A stretch of DNA of 56,941 nt, taken from positions 1-56,941 of the forward strand of contig CAMCUM010000014.1 of assembly GCA_945878975.1 (NCBI GenBank), in the 5' to 3' direction. Below, piece by piece: positions 8,362-17,696 of this stretch. Source of the DNA: Legionella genomosp. 1. Its GTDB lineage: Bacteria > Pseudomonadota > Gammaproteobacteria > Legionellales > Legionellaceae. Made by a program: the position numbers and the translations under genes. The stretch's first letter is position 1. Every line of letters begins with the position of its first letter. Below the pieces are notes generated by a model. The model was not told the origin of the DNA, searched no databases, and was given only the letters and a program-made list of their open reading frames with translations.

Positions 8362-9102
8362 TTAAGAGGGATTATTTTTATGCGAGCCCGCTCTGCCTTG
8401 TTTGGCGACCTGTAAGGCCTTGTCTGTGTTTTGATTCAGATCCATGCTATCAAATTGCTTGGTAATAGGTAACATCACATGCAGTTCAGTGCAAGCTTGT
8501 AAACGGATGGTTCCTTGTTTAAATTTGAAATCAAATACATGCCCACCTTTGTTGCGCGTCGTGTTGATATAGTGAAAATGAAATCCAGGCAAAATAATAG
8601 ATTTGTAAATTTCTGGTACGTAATAGCCGATCAAACTACCTTGTGTGTTTTCTAATAGAAAGGATCGTTGTAATTTGGGTATGCTGATTTCTATGGATTC
8701 ATAAGGCTTAGTTTGTGGCAGCTCGGAGCGCGCAGATATGAATGTAAAAGTTGCATCAACTCGGATGGCATAGATGGTGTTTTTTTTTGGCATATGTTGC
8801 GCTATTTGGCTTTGGAATGTTGCAAAATCAGCGATGTTTTCTAATTGACATGAGCTGTTAGGTTTAAAATGTGTTACAACTGCGAGCGGGGATACTTGGT
8901 CGGGCTGAACCACTGCGACATTGCCATCGACATCCGCGCGATAGAACACCCCATCTACGGCTATCATTTCCCCATCAATAGCATTAAACGTGCCATGCCC
9001 AAAATCACCGTGTTCGGCTATTTTTTTAAAGGTAAATTCATCATCACAAAGACCAGATAAAAAAGAAGCAGCCAAACCAAATTGAGTTATTTTCGTAGTC
9101 AT
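8362..9102 (-). CDS. budA: Alpha-acetolactate decarboxylase
   Basis: The enzyme decarboxylates 2-acetolactate to acetoin. The recognisable blocks are GDFGHGTFNAIDGEMIAVDGVFYRAD near the N-terminus and FHFHYINTTRNKGGH, which carries the HxH...H zinc ligands of this family. The start at 9102 (MTTKITQFGL, 246 residues) matches the family length of about 240-260 and has GAGA upstream; the extension to 9183 is probably not translated. No acetolactate synthase lies nearby, so substrate must come from valine/isoleucine synthesis or a remote gene. It lies 76 bases upstream of purB and is divergent from ppsA. Confidence 0.9.
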   Translation of the reverse strand: MTTKITQFGLAASFLSGLCDDEFTFKKIAEHGDFGHGTFNAIDGEMIAVDGVFYRADVDGNVAVVQPDQVSPLAVVTHFKPNSSCQLENIADFATFQSQIAQHMPKKNTIYAIRVDATFTFISARSELPQTKPYESIEISIPKLQRSFLLENTQGSLIGYYVPEIYKSIILPGFHFHYINTTRNKGGHVFDFKFKQGTIRLQACTELHVMLPITKQFDSMDLNQNTDKALQVAKQGRAGSHKNNPS

Positions 9103-9280
9103 TGTGTTCTCGATAGGGTTTCTGCTCCCTGACGGTAGAAAGCGAGAAAGTTTTGTTCTCATCATTAAAATTGATATTTCCATTAAAAATCAACCCTGTC
9201 AACAACGCGTATTTTTGGGTTTCTAAACGCGAAAAAAATCAGTACAATGAGTCATGACGGAGATTGCTGAGAGGTTTGGA

Positions 9281-11677
9281 ATGTCGGCTTGTGTGAATAC
9301 GATTAATTTTAAGGAAGTAGGGTTACAGGATATCCACCAAGTGGGCGGTAAAAATGCCTCATTAGGCGAAATGATTCGAAATTTATCTGCGGCGCAAATT
9401 TTGGTGCCGGCTGGTTTTGCGACGACCGCTGATGCCTTTCGGCTCTTTCTGGCCCAAGACGGGTTGGATAAAAAAATCTATCAACACTTGGCAAGTCTGA
9501 ATGTGGATGATGTGCAAGAATTAGCACGTGTTGGTCAAATGATTCGGCAATGGATTGTTGCGACGCCCTTTCTTGCAGATTTTGAAAAAGATGTGCGTGA
9601 TGCGTATGCCGCGTTACAAAAAACCATTGGACATGGCAATTTTTCTGTGGCGGTGCGTTCCTCCGCGACAGCTGAGGATTTGCCTGACGCCTCATTCGCT
9701 GGTCAACAGGAAACCTTTCTTAATGTGTCAGGTTTGGATGCGATCCTCCAATCAATCAAAGTAGTTTTTGCTTCGCTTTTCAATGATCGTGCTATTGCCT
9801 ATCGTGTCCATCATGAATTTGATCACAGTGACGTTGCGTTATCAGCCGGTATCCAGCAAATGGTTCGTTCGGATTTAGCAGCCAGTGGTGTGATGTTTAC
9901 TTTAGATACTGAATCAGGATTTGATCAAGTCGTTTTGATTACGTCTGCATATGGTTTGGGCGAAATGGTGGTGCAAGGCGCGGTGAATCCCGATGAGTTT
10001 TATGTGTATAAACCTGCATTGAAAGCCGGTAAGGATGCTGTGATTCGGCGTAATTTAGGCTCTAAAGCGTTGAAAATGGTGTATTGCCCACAGAACTCAG
10101 TCAAGACAGAAGAAGTGCCAGTAGCGCAGCAACGTCAGTTTTCCTTGACGGTTCCAGAATTGGAGGCCTTGGCTCAGCAAGCGCTGATTATTGAAACGCA
10201 TTATGGACGTCCCATGGATATTGAATGGGGAAAAGATGGTTTGGATGGTCGTTTGTACATTTTGCAAGCGCGTCCAGAAACCGTTACCAGCCGTGCATCA
10301 CATCAAATATTAGAGCGTTATCATTTAAAACAACGCGGCACTGTCTTAGTGGAAGGGCGCAGCATTGGCCAGAAGATCGGACAAGGGAAGGTGCGGGTTA
10401 TTCGTAGTCTCCAGGAATTACATCATGTAGCTGCTGGCGATGTTTTGGTGTCTGATATGACGGATCCCGATTGGGAACCGGTGATGAAGCGCGCCGCAGC
10501 GATTATTACTAACCGCGGAGGGCGGACGTGTCATGCTGCTATCATCGCGCGAGAATTGGGTATTCCTGCTGTGGTGGGTTGTGGTAATGCAACCGAACTA
10601 TTACAAGACGGTGCTGAAGTGACAGTCAGTTGTGCAGAGGGTGAAACCGGATATGTGTATGCAAATGATTTGCCGTTTGAATGTTTGTCACTGAATGTGG
10701 AAACGATGCCTGTGTTGCCAGTCAAGATCATGTTGAACGTGGGCAATCCGGAGCGAGCATTCGCCTTTCAATCGGTACCCAATGCTGGCGTGGGTTTGGC
10801 GCGCTTGGAGTTTTTGATCTCCAATACGATTGGGATTCATCCGCAAGCTTTGTTGCATTTTGATAAATTGGAAGATCCTCAATTAAAACAAATGATCAGT
10901 CAAAAAACGGCCGCTTATGCGTCGCCCGTAGACTATTATGTCGAACGTTTGAAAGAAGGCATCGCCACGATTGGCGCCGCGTTTGCGCCCAAACCAGTGA
11001 TTGTGCGCTTATCTGATTTCAAAACCAATGAGTACGCGAATTTGATTGGTGGGAAACAGTATGAACCGCAAGAAGAAAACCCCATGTTGGGATTCCGTGG
11101 AGCTTCGCGCTATGTATCACCCAATTTTACGGATTGTTTTGCGCTAGAATGCCGCGCAGTGAAACGTGTGCGCGAAGACATGGGTTTGACTAATGTGGAA
11201 ATTATGATCCCGTTTGTGCGGACCGTGTCCGAAGCCAAAGCGGTGATTGAGCGCTTGGCCAAAGAGGGGTTGGTCCGTGGGGAGAATGGTTTGCGCATTA
11301 TCATGATGTGTGAAATCCCAGCCAACGCGTTGTTAGCAAATGAGTTTCTCCAGTATTTTGATGGATTCTCAATTGGATCCAACGATTTGACGCAATTGAC
11401 ATTAGGGATTGACCGCGATTCAGCCTTGGTGGCCGCGCAATTTGATGAACGGGATGCGGCAGTGAAAGCATTGTTGCATATGGCCATTTCAGCCTGTAAG
11501 GCACAAGGAAAATATATTGGGATCTGTGGGCAAGGTCCTTCCGATCATCCGGATTTTGCGCAATGGTTGATGCATGAAGGCATTGACAGCTTATCGCTGA
11601 ATCCAGATTCTGTTTTAGATACCTGTTTGTTTTTAGCTAAAATGCTAGCCAATAGTCAGGCAGTTCCTGAGCTATGA
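9281..11677 (+). CDS. ppsA: Phosphoenolpyruvate synthase
   Basis: PpsA converts pyruvate and ATP to PEP, AMP and phosphate for gluconeogenesis. The N-terminal ATP-grasp domain begins at [12 protein letters not shown] and includes [20 protein letters not shown]. The phosphohistidine domain has [21 protein letters not shown] with the catalytic His. The C-terminal PEP-binding barrel has [20 protein letters not shown] and [11 protein letters not shown]. The start at 9281 has a GAGAGG site 7 bases upstream and gives 798 residues, like E. coli (792); an ATG at 9254 lacks a ribosome site. It overlaps the following antiporter gene by ATGA. Confidence 0.95.
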   Translation: MSACVNTINFKEVGLQDIHQVGGKNASLGEMIRNLSAAQILVPAGFATTADAFRLFLAQDGLDKKIYQHLASLNVDDVQELARVGQMIRQWIVATPFLADFEKDVRDAYAALQKTIGHGNFSVAVRSSATAEDLPDASFAGQQETFLNVSGLDAILQSIKVVFASLFNDRAIAYRVHHEFDHSDVALSAGIQQMVRSDLAASGVMFTLDTESGFDQVVLITSAYGLGEMVVQGAVNPDEFYVYKPALKAGKDAVIRRNLGSKALKMVYCPQNSVKTEEVPVAQQRQFSLTVPELEALAQQALIIETHYGRPMDIEWGKDGLDGRLYILQARPETVTSRASHQILERYHLKQRGTVLVEGRSIGQKIGQGKVRVIRSLQELHHVAAGDVLVSDMTDPDWEPVMKRAAAIITNRGGRTCHAAIIARELGIPAVVGCGNATELLQDGAEVTVSCAEGETGYVYANDLPFECLSLNVETMPVLPVKIMLNVGNPERAFAFQSVPNAGVGLARLEFLISNTIGIHPQALLHFDKLEDPQLKQMISQKTAAYASPVDYYVERLKEGIATIGAAFAPKPVIVRLSDFKTNEYANLIGGKQYEPQEENPMLGFRGASRYVSPNFTDCFALECRAVKRVREDMGLTNVEIMIPFVRTVSEAKAVIERLAKEGLVRGENGLRIIMMCEIPANALLANEFLQYFDGFSIGSNDLTQLTLGIDRDSALVAAQFDERDAAVKALLHMAISACKAQGKYIGICGQGPSDHPDFAQWLMHEGIDSLSLNPDSVLDTCLFLAKMLANSQAVPEL

Positions 11678-13104
11678 AGCAAAAGTGGTGGTTGGGTTTG
11701 TTGTTAGCAAGTTGCTCGTCGTTGGTTTGGGCTAAATCTGGTGTGGCCAATATTGATCCGGCTTCTGCTATTATTTTTTGGGGGACGGTACTCTTAGCGT
11801 TTGGAATTTTAGGACGTTATCTTGCCAAAATTTGTGGCCAACCAGGTGTTTTAGGGGAACTTTTGATGGGGGTAGTGGTCGGCAATATTTGTTATGCCTA
11901 CCATGTCCCATTGATGATCATACTCCGTGATAGTGCTTCTGTGTTTGCGGTGATTCAAAAAATGCTGCAAGGTGTATCCTTAACGACTGCGGTACATCAA
12001 TTGATTTCAGATACCTATTATGCCAAACAAGTGATCGCTGCGATGTCTGGTCAAAATGGAGAGCAATGGATTACGGTGACCTTTGTAGTGGACGCGTTTT
12101 CTCGCTATGGCGTCATTTTTTTATTATTCATGGTTGGCTTAGAGAGCTCGCTGAGAGATTTGAAAAAAACTGGGAAAGAATCAGCATTTGTTGCAATAAT
12201 CGGCGTTATTGCACCCATTATCCTAGGACTATTGATTACAAAATGGATGTTACCGGATTCGCCGTTTAGCACCGCATTATTTGTAGCAGCCACGTTATCA
12301 GCGACCAGTGTAGGGATCACCGCAAGAGTGCTGCAAGATATGAACAAGCTCAAGACACGCGAAGCCAAAACTATTATGGGTGCCGCGATGTTGGATGACG
12401 TTTTGGGTTTGGTGATTTTGTCTGTTGTAAGTGGGATGGTGGTTGTGGGCTCAATGAGCTCATGGATGTTCGTACGGATCTTAGCGATGGCTATTGTTTT
12501 TTTCCCATTATCGCTGTGGTTGGGGCCGATTTTACTACGGCGTATGATTGCTTGGATCACATTCGTAGCACCCTGGGAAGCCAAATTATTAACCAGCTTT
12601 ATTTTTATCATGGGGTTTTCCTGGTTGGCCACGATGGTGCATATGTCGACTATCATAGGGGCTTTCATGGCTGGGCTTATTTTGCATGAAGGATTTTTTG
12701 AAGCCCGTGAAAGAGAAGTAAAAGATCCACAGAGTATTCGCAATTTGTTGGCGCCTTTTGAAGCTATTTTCGCGCCTTTGTTTTTTGTATTGATTGGAAT
12801 TCAAGTTCGTTTAGAATCGTTTCTGGATAAGCAAGTGTTCTTATATTCGCTCTGTTTGTTGGCAGCAGCGATTGTGGGGAAACTCATCAGTGGATTCGGA
12901 GCGAATCGACGCGATGATCGTTTGTTGGTCGGTATTGGTATGATTCCGCGAGGGGAAGTTGGTTTGGTCTTCGCATCGGTAGGCAAAAGTTTGCATATTA
13001 TTCCGGATACCTTGTTTTCAGCTATCATCGTGATGGTCGTTGTGACAACGTTTATTACCCCGATATGGATGAAGGTTCGATATCAGAGGACGGGAGCTGC
13101 CTGA
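11674..13104 (+). CDS. Cation:proton antiporter, CPA2 (Kef/Nha-like) family
   Basis: This 476-residue membrane protein starts with a probable cleavable signal ([22 protein letters not shown]), followed by about 12 hydrophobic helices. Family features are [59 protein letters not shown] and [15 protein letters not shown], all typical of sodium/potassium-proton exchangers of the CPA2 family. It lacks the TrkA-N nucleotide-binding tail of KefB/KefC. The start overlaps the ppsA stop by 4 bases, so the two are co-translated. It probably controls pH or ion balance in the inner membrane; the ion is not predictable. Confidence 0.88.
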   Translation: MKQKWWLGLLLASCSSLVWAKSGVANIDPASAIIFWGTVLLAFGILGRYLAKICGQPGVLGELLMGVVVGNICYAYHVPLMIILRDSASVFAVIQKMLQGVSLTTAVHQLISDTYYAKQVIAAMSGQNGEQWITVTFVVDAFSRYGVIFLLFMVGLESSLRDLKKTGKESAFVAIIGVIAPIILGLLITKWMLPDSPFSTALFVAATLSATSVGITARVLQDMNKLKTREAKTIMGAAMLDDVLGLVILSVVSGMVVVGSMSSWMFVRILAMAIVFFPLSLWLGPILLRRMIAWITFVAPWEAKLLTSFIFIMGFSWLATMVHMSTIIGAFMAGLILHEGFFEAREREVKDPQSIRNLLAPFEAIFAPLFFVLIGIQVRLESFLDKQVFLYSLCLLAAAIVGKLISGFGANRRDDRLLVGIGMIPRGEVGLVFASVGKSLHIIPDTLFSAIIVMVVVTTFITPIWMKVRYQRTGAA

Positions 13105-13191
13105 TAAGATTGACGCGCGCTGCGGTTGCTTGGACGGATGAGGGGAGGGCGTCGGCGTTTTTGAGAAACCAATACAAAAGAGCAAAAAATC

Positions 13192-14013
13192 ATGTCTATT
13201 ACAGAAGAAGTTAGCCGTGCTTTGGCCGAAGATTTGGGAACCGGGGACATCACTGCGGCATTATTACCCAGCGATCAAATGTTGGAGGCGGTGATTTTAT
13301 CGCGTGAAGCCATGTTGGTCTGCGGACAGGCTTGGGTTGATGCTGTGTTTGCGCAATTAGACAGCCGTATTCAATGTCAGTGGTTGGTCACGGAAGGTGC
13401 GTGGTTGTCTGGCCCAGAAAAATTGTGTCATATTTCAGGGCCTGCTCGTGCGCTGTTAACTGGAGAGCGTACGGCATTGAATTTTTTGCAAACCTTATCA
13501 GGAACGGCTACACAAACGCATGCGTTTTTGCAGGCTTTACGCGGGACCCATACTCGTCTTTTAGATACGAGAAAAACCTTACCTGGTTTGCGAACCGCAC
13601 AAAAGTATGCGGTGGCTTGTGCGGGTGCTATGAATCATCGTATAGGGTTGTACGATGCTTTTTTAATCAAAGAAAATCATATCGCGGCTTGCGGATCGAT
13701 CTCCGCAGCTGTGGCCATGGCTCGCCAAGCACACCCACAAGTCTTTCTTGAAGTGGAAGTACAGAATTTAATAGAATTGCGTGAGGCATTGGCATGTCAA
13801 CCGGATCGTATTTTATTGGATAATTTTGATTTGGCTATGATTAGGGATGCCGTGGCACTGAACCAGCCAAAATCATGTGATTTGGAAGTATCTGGTGGGG
13901 TAGATGTGACGAGCATTCGAACCTTGGCTGAAACGGGCATAGATTATATTTCAGTAGGCGCTTTGACGAAATCCGTGCGTGCGATAGATTTAAGTTTATT
14001 GGTGAATCAATGA
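13192..14013 (+). CDS. nadC: Nicotinate-nucleotide pyrophosphorylase (quinolinate phosphoribosyltransferase)
   Basis: NadC joins quinolinate and PRPP to nicotinate mononucleotide, releasing CO2. The 273 residues match the family length. Motifs visible are LAEDLGTGDITAALL at the N-terminus, ERTALNFLQTLSGTAT, LLDTRKTLPGLRTAQKYAV, NHRIGLYDAFLIKENH and the C-terminal barrel strands EVEVQNLIEL, RILLDNF and LEVSGGV. It completes the NAD pathway with nadB/nadA 8 kb away on the other strand. It overlaps murG by ATGA. The 87-base gap to the upstream antiporter may hold its promoter, though I see no clear boxes. Confidence 0.95.
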   Translation: MSITEEVSRALAEDLGTGDITAALLPSDQMLEAVILSREAMLVCGQAWVDAVFAQLDSRIQCQWLVTEGAWLSGPEKLCHISGPARALLTGERTALNFLQTLSGTATQTHAFLQALRGTHTRLLDTRKTLPGLRTAQKYAVACAGAMNHRIGLYDAFLIKENHIAACGSISAAVAMARQAHPQVFLEVEVQNLIELREALACQPDRILLDNFDLAMIRDAVALNQPKSCDLEVSGGVDVTSIRTLAETGIDYISVGALTKSVRAIDLSLLVNQ

Positions 14014-15074
14014 AAAAAATTGTATTGACTGGGGGCGGAAGTGCTGGCCATGTGACCCCTAATTTGGCTCTGATTCCTGTTCTGCAAGCGAATAATTGGT
14101 CCGTCGAATATATTGGTTCGGAGCGAGGTTCTGAGCGCGGTATGATTGAAGCGGTATCTATTCCTTATCATCCTATTCAAACTGGCAAATTGCGGCGTTA
14201 TTTTTCTTGGCAAAATATGCTCGATCCCTTGCGAGTTTTGGTGGGTATTGGGCAAGCTTATGTTTTGCTGCGTCGGATCAAACCGCAAGTGGTTTTTTCA
14301 AAAGGCGGATTCGTGGCTTTGCCTGTGGTAGTCGGGGCTTGGTTGGCAAGGATTCCGATTGTGGCACATGAATCTGATTTTTCGATAGGACTCGCGAATC
14401 GCTTGAGTTTTCATTTTGTGAACACCATCTGTGTGACGTTCGCTGCGGCTTGTGCGAGCTTAAAAAACTCAGCCAAAGTGGTGGTGACTGGTACGCCGAT
14501 TCGCGAAACTTTGTTTCAAGGAAATCGTGCACAAGGATTGCAGTATTGTGGATTTCAAACAGACAAACCTTGTTTATTGGTCATAGGAGGTGGGCAAGGA
14601 GCACAGTCTATCAATCGATGTATCCGAGAAGCTTTGCCAGTCCTGTTACCTAGTATGCAAGTGATCCATCTTTGTGGTCCAGGTAAAGTCGATCCCAGTT
14701 TGAGTCAGCAGCAGGGTTATTTTCAATTAGAATATGCCAACACAGAACTGGCCGATTTATTTGCCGCAAGCGATTGGGTCGTTTCGCGTGCAGGGGCCAA
14801 CTCATTGTATGAATTACTAGCATTGGCGAAACCGCATATTTTAATTCCTTTGCCACACAGTCAAAGTAGAGGGGATCAAATTGAAAATGCCCGATATTTT
14901 GAGCGTTTAGGCGCCAGCTATGTGATTCCAGATGAAGACCTCAGCCCCGAGCGCTTGATGCAAACTATTCAAACGCTGCAAAAAAATCAAACTCAGATTC
15001 AAGTAGCGATAGCTGCACTCAAGATTCAGCCTGCTGTTCAGCCTATCGTCAAAATTTTAGAGAGGTTTGCGTAG
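14010..15074 (+). CDS. murG: MurG-type UDP-GlcNAc:lipid I GlcNAc transferase, Firmicutes-like subtype
   Basis: MurG adds GlcNAc to lipid I to form lipid II at the inner face of the membrane. The 354-residue GT28 protein has GGGSAGHVTPNLALIP at the N-terminus and, in the C-terminal domain, VIGGGQGAQSINR, VSRAGANSLYELLAL and PLPHSQSRGDQIENA. GKLRRYFSWQN, VFSKGGFVALPVV and AHESDFSIGLANRL resemble the Bacillus/Clostridium-type MurG more than the E. coli type (which has MGGYVSGPGG and HEQNGIAG). It sits behind nadC and outside a dcw cluster, so it may be a second or replacement copy. A near-copy of its last 26 coding bases recurs at 16212-16237. Confidence 0.88.
   Translation: MKKIVLTGGGSAGHVTPNLALIPVLQANNWSVEYIGSERGSERGMIEAVSIPYHPIQTGKLRRYFSWQNMLDPLRVLVGIGQAYVLLRRIKPQVVFSKGGFVALPVVVGAWLARIPIVAHESDFSIGLANRLSFHFVNTICVTFAAACASLKNSAKVVVTGTPIRETLFQGNRAQGLQYCGFQTDKPCLLVIGGGQGAQSINRCIREALPVLLPSMQVIHLCGPGKVDPSLSQQQGYFQLEYANTELADLFAASDWVVSRAGANSLYELLALAKPHILIPLPHSQSRGDQIENARYFERLGASYVIPDEDLSPERLMQTIQTLQKNQTQIQVAIAALKIQPAVQPIVKILERFA
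15037..15062 (+). repeat. Direct repeat, left copy (murG 3' end)
   Basis: These 26 bases at the end of murG (coding QPIVKILE) recur at 16212-16237 with a single C-to-G difference. Between the copies lie the two secreted-protein genes. The arrangement looks like an insertion into, or a duplication of, the murG 3' end. Confidence 0.75.
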
Positions 15075-15080
15075 CAAGCT

Positions 15081-15133
15081 AGGCAGAGGAGAGTCGACCA
15101 AAGGGTAAGTTCCGGTGGTCGACGCTTCTGCCT
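15081..15133. repeat. Interrupted hairpin just after murG
   Basis: Two nested complementary segments (AGGCAGA/TCTGCCT outside, GTCGACCA/TGGTCGAC inside) with a 15-base loop begin 7 bases after the murG stop. A second hairpin (ATCCC/GGGAT) follows at 15160-15180. There is no run of T, so it is either a non-canonical terminator or an end of the inserted segment. Confidence 0.5.
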
Positions 15134-15191
15134 AATTTAATACGTGCTATTTGCTGGGGATCCCTCGCTGCGCTCGGGATGAGGGCGTTAC

Positions 15192-15623
15192 TTATTTTGT
15201 CAATGTCCAATGAACGTGAAGAGGATAGGTAGAGATTTGCTCTGCTTTTGCCTGCATCTGTGTCTGGGTAGCGGACGTTGATATTTGTGGGGTAGTAAAA
15301 AAGCTGTCTTGAAAAGGCGATATATTTGAGAATAGAGTGGCTTCTTGTTTATCGGCACAGTGGTAGGTGAGCAGAAACATAATATCTTTGCGGGCTCCAA
15401 ATCTAAGCGGTACTGAGGAGTGCATTTTGAAAACAATGGTTTGATCGCGAAATATCGTATCCGGCAACGGGCTGTCATCAAAAACCTGCCCATACAGGAA
15501 TGTTTTGTTTGTTAGAACACAATCTGCATCCGTCGCATTGGTGATTGTAATCATCACGCGATCGTCATATGCCAAAAGTGGCGTTGAACATAGTAATAAG
15601 CAAATCAATAATATTTTTTTCAT
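15192..15623 (-). CDS. Secreted hypothetical protein, paralog A
   Basis: From ATG 15623 (GAGATAAAGAAA upstream) this gives 143 residues with a classical signal peptide (KKILLICLLLCSTPLLAY). The mature part begins with a beta-rich ITITNATDADCVLTNKTFLYG block and has a second Cys in TYHCAD, so one disulfide is possible. It ends in HVHWTLTK. The block order and the ending match the upstream neighbour (ITNDGTTNCILKNKNVLYG ... EIHWTLTY), so they are tandem duplicates. I do not recognise the family; a small periplasmic or outer-surface beta-sandwich is plausible. The AT-rich pair lies between two copies of the murG 3' end. Confidence 0.75.
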   Translation of the reverse strand: MKKILLICLLLCSTPLLAYDDRVMITITNATDADCVLTNKTFLYGQVFDDSPLPDTIFRDQTIVFKMHSSVPLRFGARKDIMFLLTYHCADKQEATLFSNISPFQDSFFTTPQISTSATQTQMQAKAEQISTYPLHVHWTLTK

Positions 15624-15640
15624 TTTCTTTATCTCAATGA

Positions 15641-16114
15641 TTAATAAGTCAAAGTCCAATGGATTTCAGGGAAGTCGTTGAGGTCATTAGCGAACCATTT
15701 CGGTAAACGAGTCGTAAATTTTGCATTGATGAGTTGTGCATCTAACACTTTTCCACCCACTTTTAACGAAATATCAAAGATCCCTTGGTCTGTAAGCAAA
15801 GTAATCTCTTGATCAGCACCACAGGAATAGGTCAGTAGAATGATTTTATCTTTACAAAAAGAATCGGTTATCATTATCAAACCATTTCCTAGGGGTGTGG
15901 CAGTCCCCGATCTCATAAAAAATGTTGCGGTTTCATTGGGGCGGATCATAGCAGGGACTGTTGAACGATCCGAAACATACCCATATAAAACATTTTTATT
16001 TTTTAATATACAATTTGTAGTACCGTCATTCGTAATATTAATTTTGAATTGATCAGGGTTAGCCGAAACAACAGTGGAACATAATAACAAAGTGTATAAT
16101 AAAACTTTTTTCAA
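15641..16114 (-). CDS. Secreted hypothetical protein, paralog B
   Basis: I take the TTG at 16114 as start (157 residues) because GGAG lies 6 bases upstream and the product then begins MKKVLLYTLLLCSTVVSAN, parallel to paralog A; the frame is open to 16126. After the signal peptide comes INITNDGTTNCILKNKNVLYGYVSD, which aligns with the same block in paralog A, then a Cys pair region (SFC..., TYSCGAD) and the shared end IHWTLTY. It stops 17 bases before the start of paralog A, so both are probably one transcript. Function unknown; the conserved Cys positions and export signal suggest a periplasmic or secreted domain. Confidence 0.72.
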   Translation of the reverse strand: MKKVLLYTLLLCSTVVSANPDQFKINITNDGTTNCILKNKNVLYGYVSDRSTVPAMIRPNETATFFMRSGTATPLGNGLIMITDSFCKDKIILLTYSCGADQEITLLTDQGIFDISLKVGGKVLDAQLINAKFTTRLPKWFANDLNDFPEIHWTLTY

Positions 16115-16211
16115 CGGATGCTCCAAACAAATTTAATTTATTCAGTCGCATACTGTATACAATGTGAACAATAAAGTCAATCAGCCTGTCACCACTGAAG
16201 GGGCGTCATGA

Positions 16212-16237
16212 TTCAGCCTATCGTGAAAATTTTAGAG
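16212..16237 (+). repeat. Direct repeat, right copy of the murG 3' end
   Basis: These bases match 15037-15062 at 25 of 26 positions and keep the reading frame (QPIVKILE then a stop). It lies between the start of paralog B and the dispersed repeat at 16248. It is best read as a duplicated attachment-like or target sequence, or a leftover of a tandem murG duplication. Confidence 0.75.
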
Positions 16238-16247
16238 TGATTTGTTC

Positions 16248-16268
16248 AGGGTCTGTTGACAATTCATC
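16248..16268 (+). repeat. Dispersed repeat, copy 2
   Basis: This is an exact 21-base match to 43218-43238 (core GGGTCTGTTGACAATTCATC) and a two-mismatch match to the complement of 125-145. A small hairpin (CCTGT/ACAGG) follows at 16269-16286. It sits 10 bases after the right murG repeat. Confidence 0.7.
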
Positions 16269-16357
16269 CTGTTTTGTAAGACAGGATGTCTCATTTTATT
16301 GCCAAACTAGCTGAATATGATATAGTATATATTTTATTCAATGTGTGGTGGTTTTAT

Positions 16358-16675
16358 ATGGATATCTTTCAGGAAGACTTGTATCAAAAGAGAGCACAAA
16401 TTGTGTTGAAATTGTTGGATGCGTATCTTGTTAAGCAACAAACCGTGACGGCTTCGGATTTGCCGACTTTGCGTGAATTGCCGGTATTGATTGATGAGAA
16501 AGTCCAAGAGCCTATTGCAGACTTCTTACGAAGAACGTTGCAATGCAAGGTGACCTATGGCAAAGATCGATTTGGCCAATTGAATGGGTATCTCTTGGTG
16601 TCTTTAGACAACGCACGTTTGAATCAGACGGGTTTTTACCAAGCAGCACTTGCACTTCAGAAACAGCAGTTTTAG
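16358..16675 (+). CDS. Hypothetical small cytoplasmic protein
   Basis: The start at 16358 (MDIFQEDLYQKRAQIV, 105 residues) has GGTGG upstream and begins the well-behaved soluble part; the 24 codons before it are hydrophobic and look non-coding. The protein is helical, with charged KRAQIVLKLLDAYLV, a Pro/Leu segment, then a short beta-rich C-terminal half (CKVTYGKDRFGQLNGYLLVSLD). No signal or membrane helix remains. I do not recognise a family. It stands alone between a repeat and the convergent rhodanese gene. Confidence 0.6.
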   Translation: MDIFQEDLYQKRAQIVLKLLDAYLVKQQTVTASDLPTLRELPVLIDEKVQEPIADFLRRTLQCKVTYGKDRFGQLNGYLLVSLDNARLNQTGFYQAALALQKQQF

Positions 16676-16755
16676 CTTGAGGCGATTAGGATCGCGGCCG
16701 CGATCCTAAGTATAGCAAGCGTGGTTGTCATTCAACCATAGCCACTACGAGACAT

Positions 16756-17079
16756 TCAATATTTTACCATGCTCGGATCTATTTCATCGGCCCAAGCAGT
16801 GATGCCGCCTTGTAGATTACTTACTTGCGTAAAGCCGTTTTGTATCAAGAATTCAGCGGCACGACGACTTCTGCCTCCGGCATGGCAATGGATAATGATG
16901 GACTGATGGGGGTTCAGCTCAGAAAGGCGATCCGGTAACTCACTGAGTGGGATTAAATACCCCCCTAAATTGCAAAGGGCATATTCATCAGGATTGCGTA
17001 CATCTAGTAGGAAAAAATCAGCCTCTGTTTGGCGTAACGCCGCTAATTCTTGTACTGAAATTTCTGGAACAGTATTCAT
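16756..17079 (-). CDS. Single-domain rhodanese-like sulfurtransferase
   Basis: A compact rhodanese domain of 107 residues from MNTVPEISVQEL. It has LLDVRNPDEYALCNLGGYLIPLSEL and the active-site loop CHAGGRSRRAAEFL, where the Cys would carry persulfide. It resembles GlpE/PspE-type enzymes that transfer sulfane sulfur to thiol or cyanide acceptors, but there is no signal peptide, so it is cytoplasmic. Upstream in-frame codons to 17139 exist without better initiation signals. It is divergent from the membrane protein gene at 17230. Confidence 0.85.
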   Translation of the reverse strand: MNTVPEISVQELAALRQTEADFFLLDVRNPDEYALCNLGGYLIPLSELPDRLSELNPHQSIIIHCHAGGRSRRAAEFLIQNGFTQVSNLQGGITAWADEIDPSMVKY

Positions 17080-17229
17080 AAATTTAAGCGCCTGTGTTTT
17101 GGAAAGTTTAAAGCTCATTCGTAACAAGTATAGTATCATGCTGCGTATGGAAATTTCTATGAGAATAATGACAGCTTGTGAATGATCTGCTATGTTGAAA
17201 ATACATGAATTTTATCCTGTGACCAAAAG

Positions 17230-17685
17230 ATGGAACCTGATCGTTATCAACAAAATCATTTTGCGTATATCAGTGGGTTGATTTGCTTATTTTTGAGCAT
17301 AGGGTTGTTTGCTTTCAGTTTATTTTTATTACCTTATTTGTTTTTTTCAGTGCAATACAATGTCCCGTTTTTTATTATTGATTTTTCTACGATATTGCAA
17401 GAGAAGTATACCATTTCAAGTTCTGGTGTGGCTTGGGTCATCTGTTTTGCTTTAGATTTTCCTGCGGTGATTTTGTTTGTGATTGCAGATGTTTTGTCGA
17501 ATCGCATTGATAAAAAAATTTATGGGATACAACCTACCAAGATGACAAGCAGCATTCCCGAGCAGCCATCGCCAGGCGGGAGTGAGTCGTCAGGAAAGTT
17601 AATTGTTAGGATTGTCTTGTTAATGCTCATTGTTTTTATTGTGGCCCAATTTTTTCATTGGGTGGTTTCAACTAATAATTCGTAA
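17230..17685 (+). CDS. Hypothetical membrane protein with three predicted helices
   Basis: The 151 residues contain a first helix (about 15-45, LICLFLSIGLFAFSLFLLPYLF), a second (about 67-90, VAWVICFALDFPAVILFVIADVL), a polar Ser/Pro/Gly-rich linker and a C-terminal helix (about 122-146, IVRIVLLMLIVFIVAQFF). No family is recognised. It lies 11 bases before the Sel1-like gene, which suggests co-transcription and perhaps a membrane anchor for that repeat protein (inference). Confidence 0.65.
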   Translation: MEPDRYQQNHFAYISGLICLFLSIGLFAFSLFLLPYLFFSVQYNVPFFIIDFSTILQEKYTISSSGVAWVICFALDFPAVILFVIADVLSNRIDKKIYGIQPTKMTSSIPEQPSPGGSESSGKLIVRIVLLMLIVFIVAQFFHWVVSTNNS

Positions 17686-17696
17686 GGTGTCAAAAT

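Noticed and set aside
12105-12743. 212-residue minus-strand frame
   Set aside because: It is antisense to the antiporter gene, low in complexity and has no motif; a shadow of the real gene.
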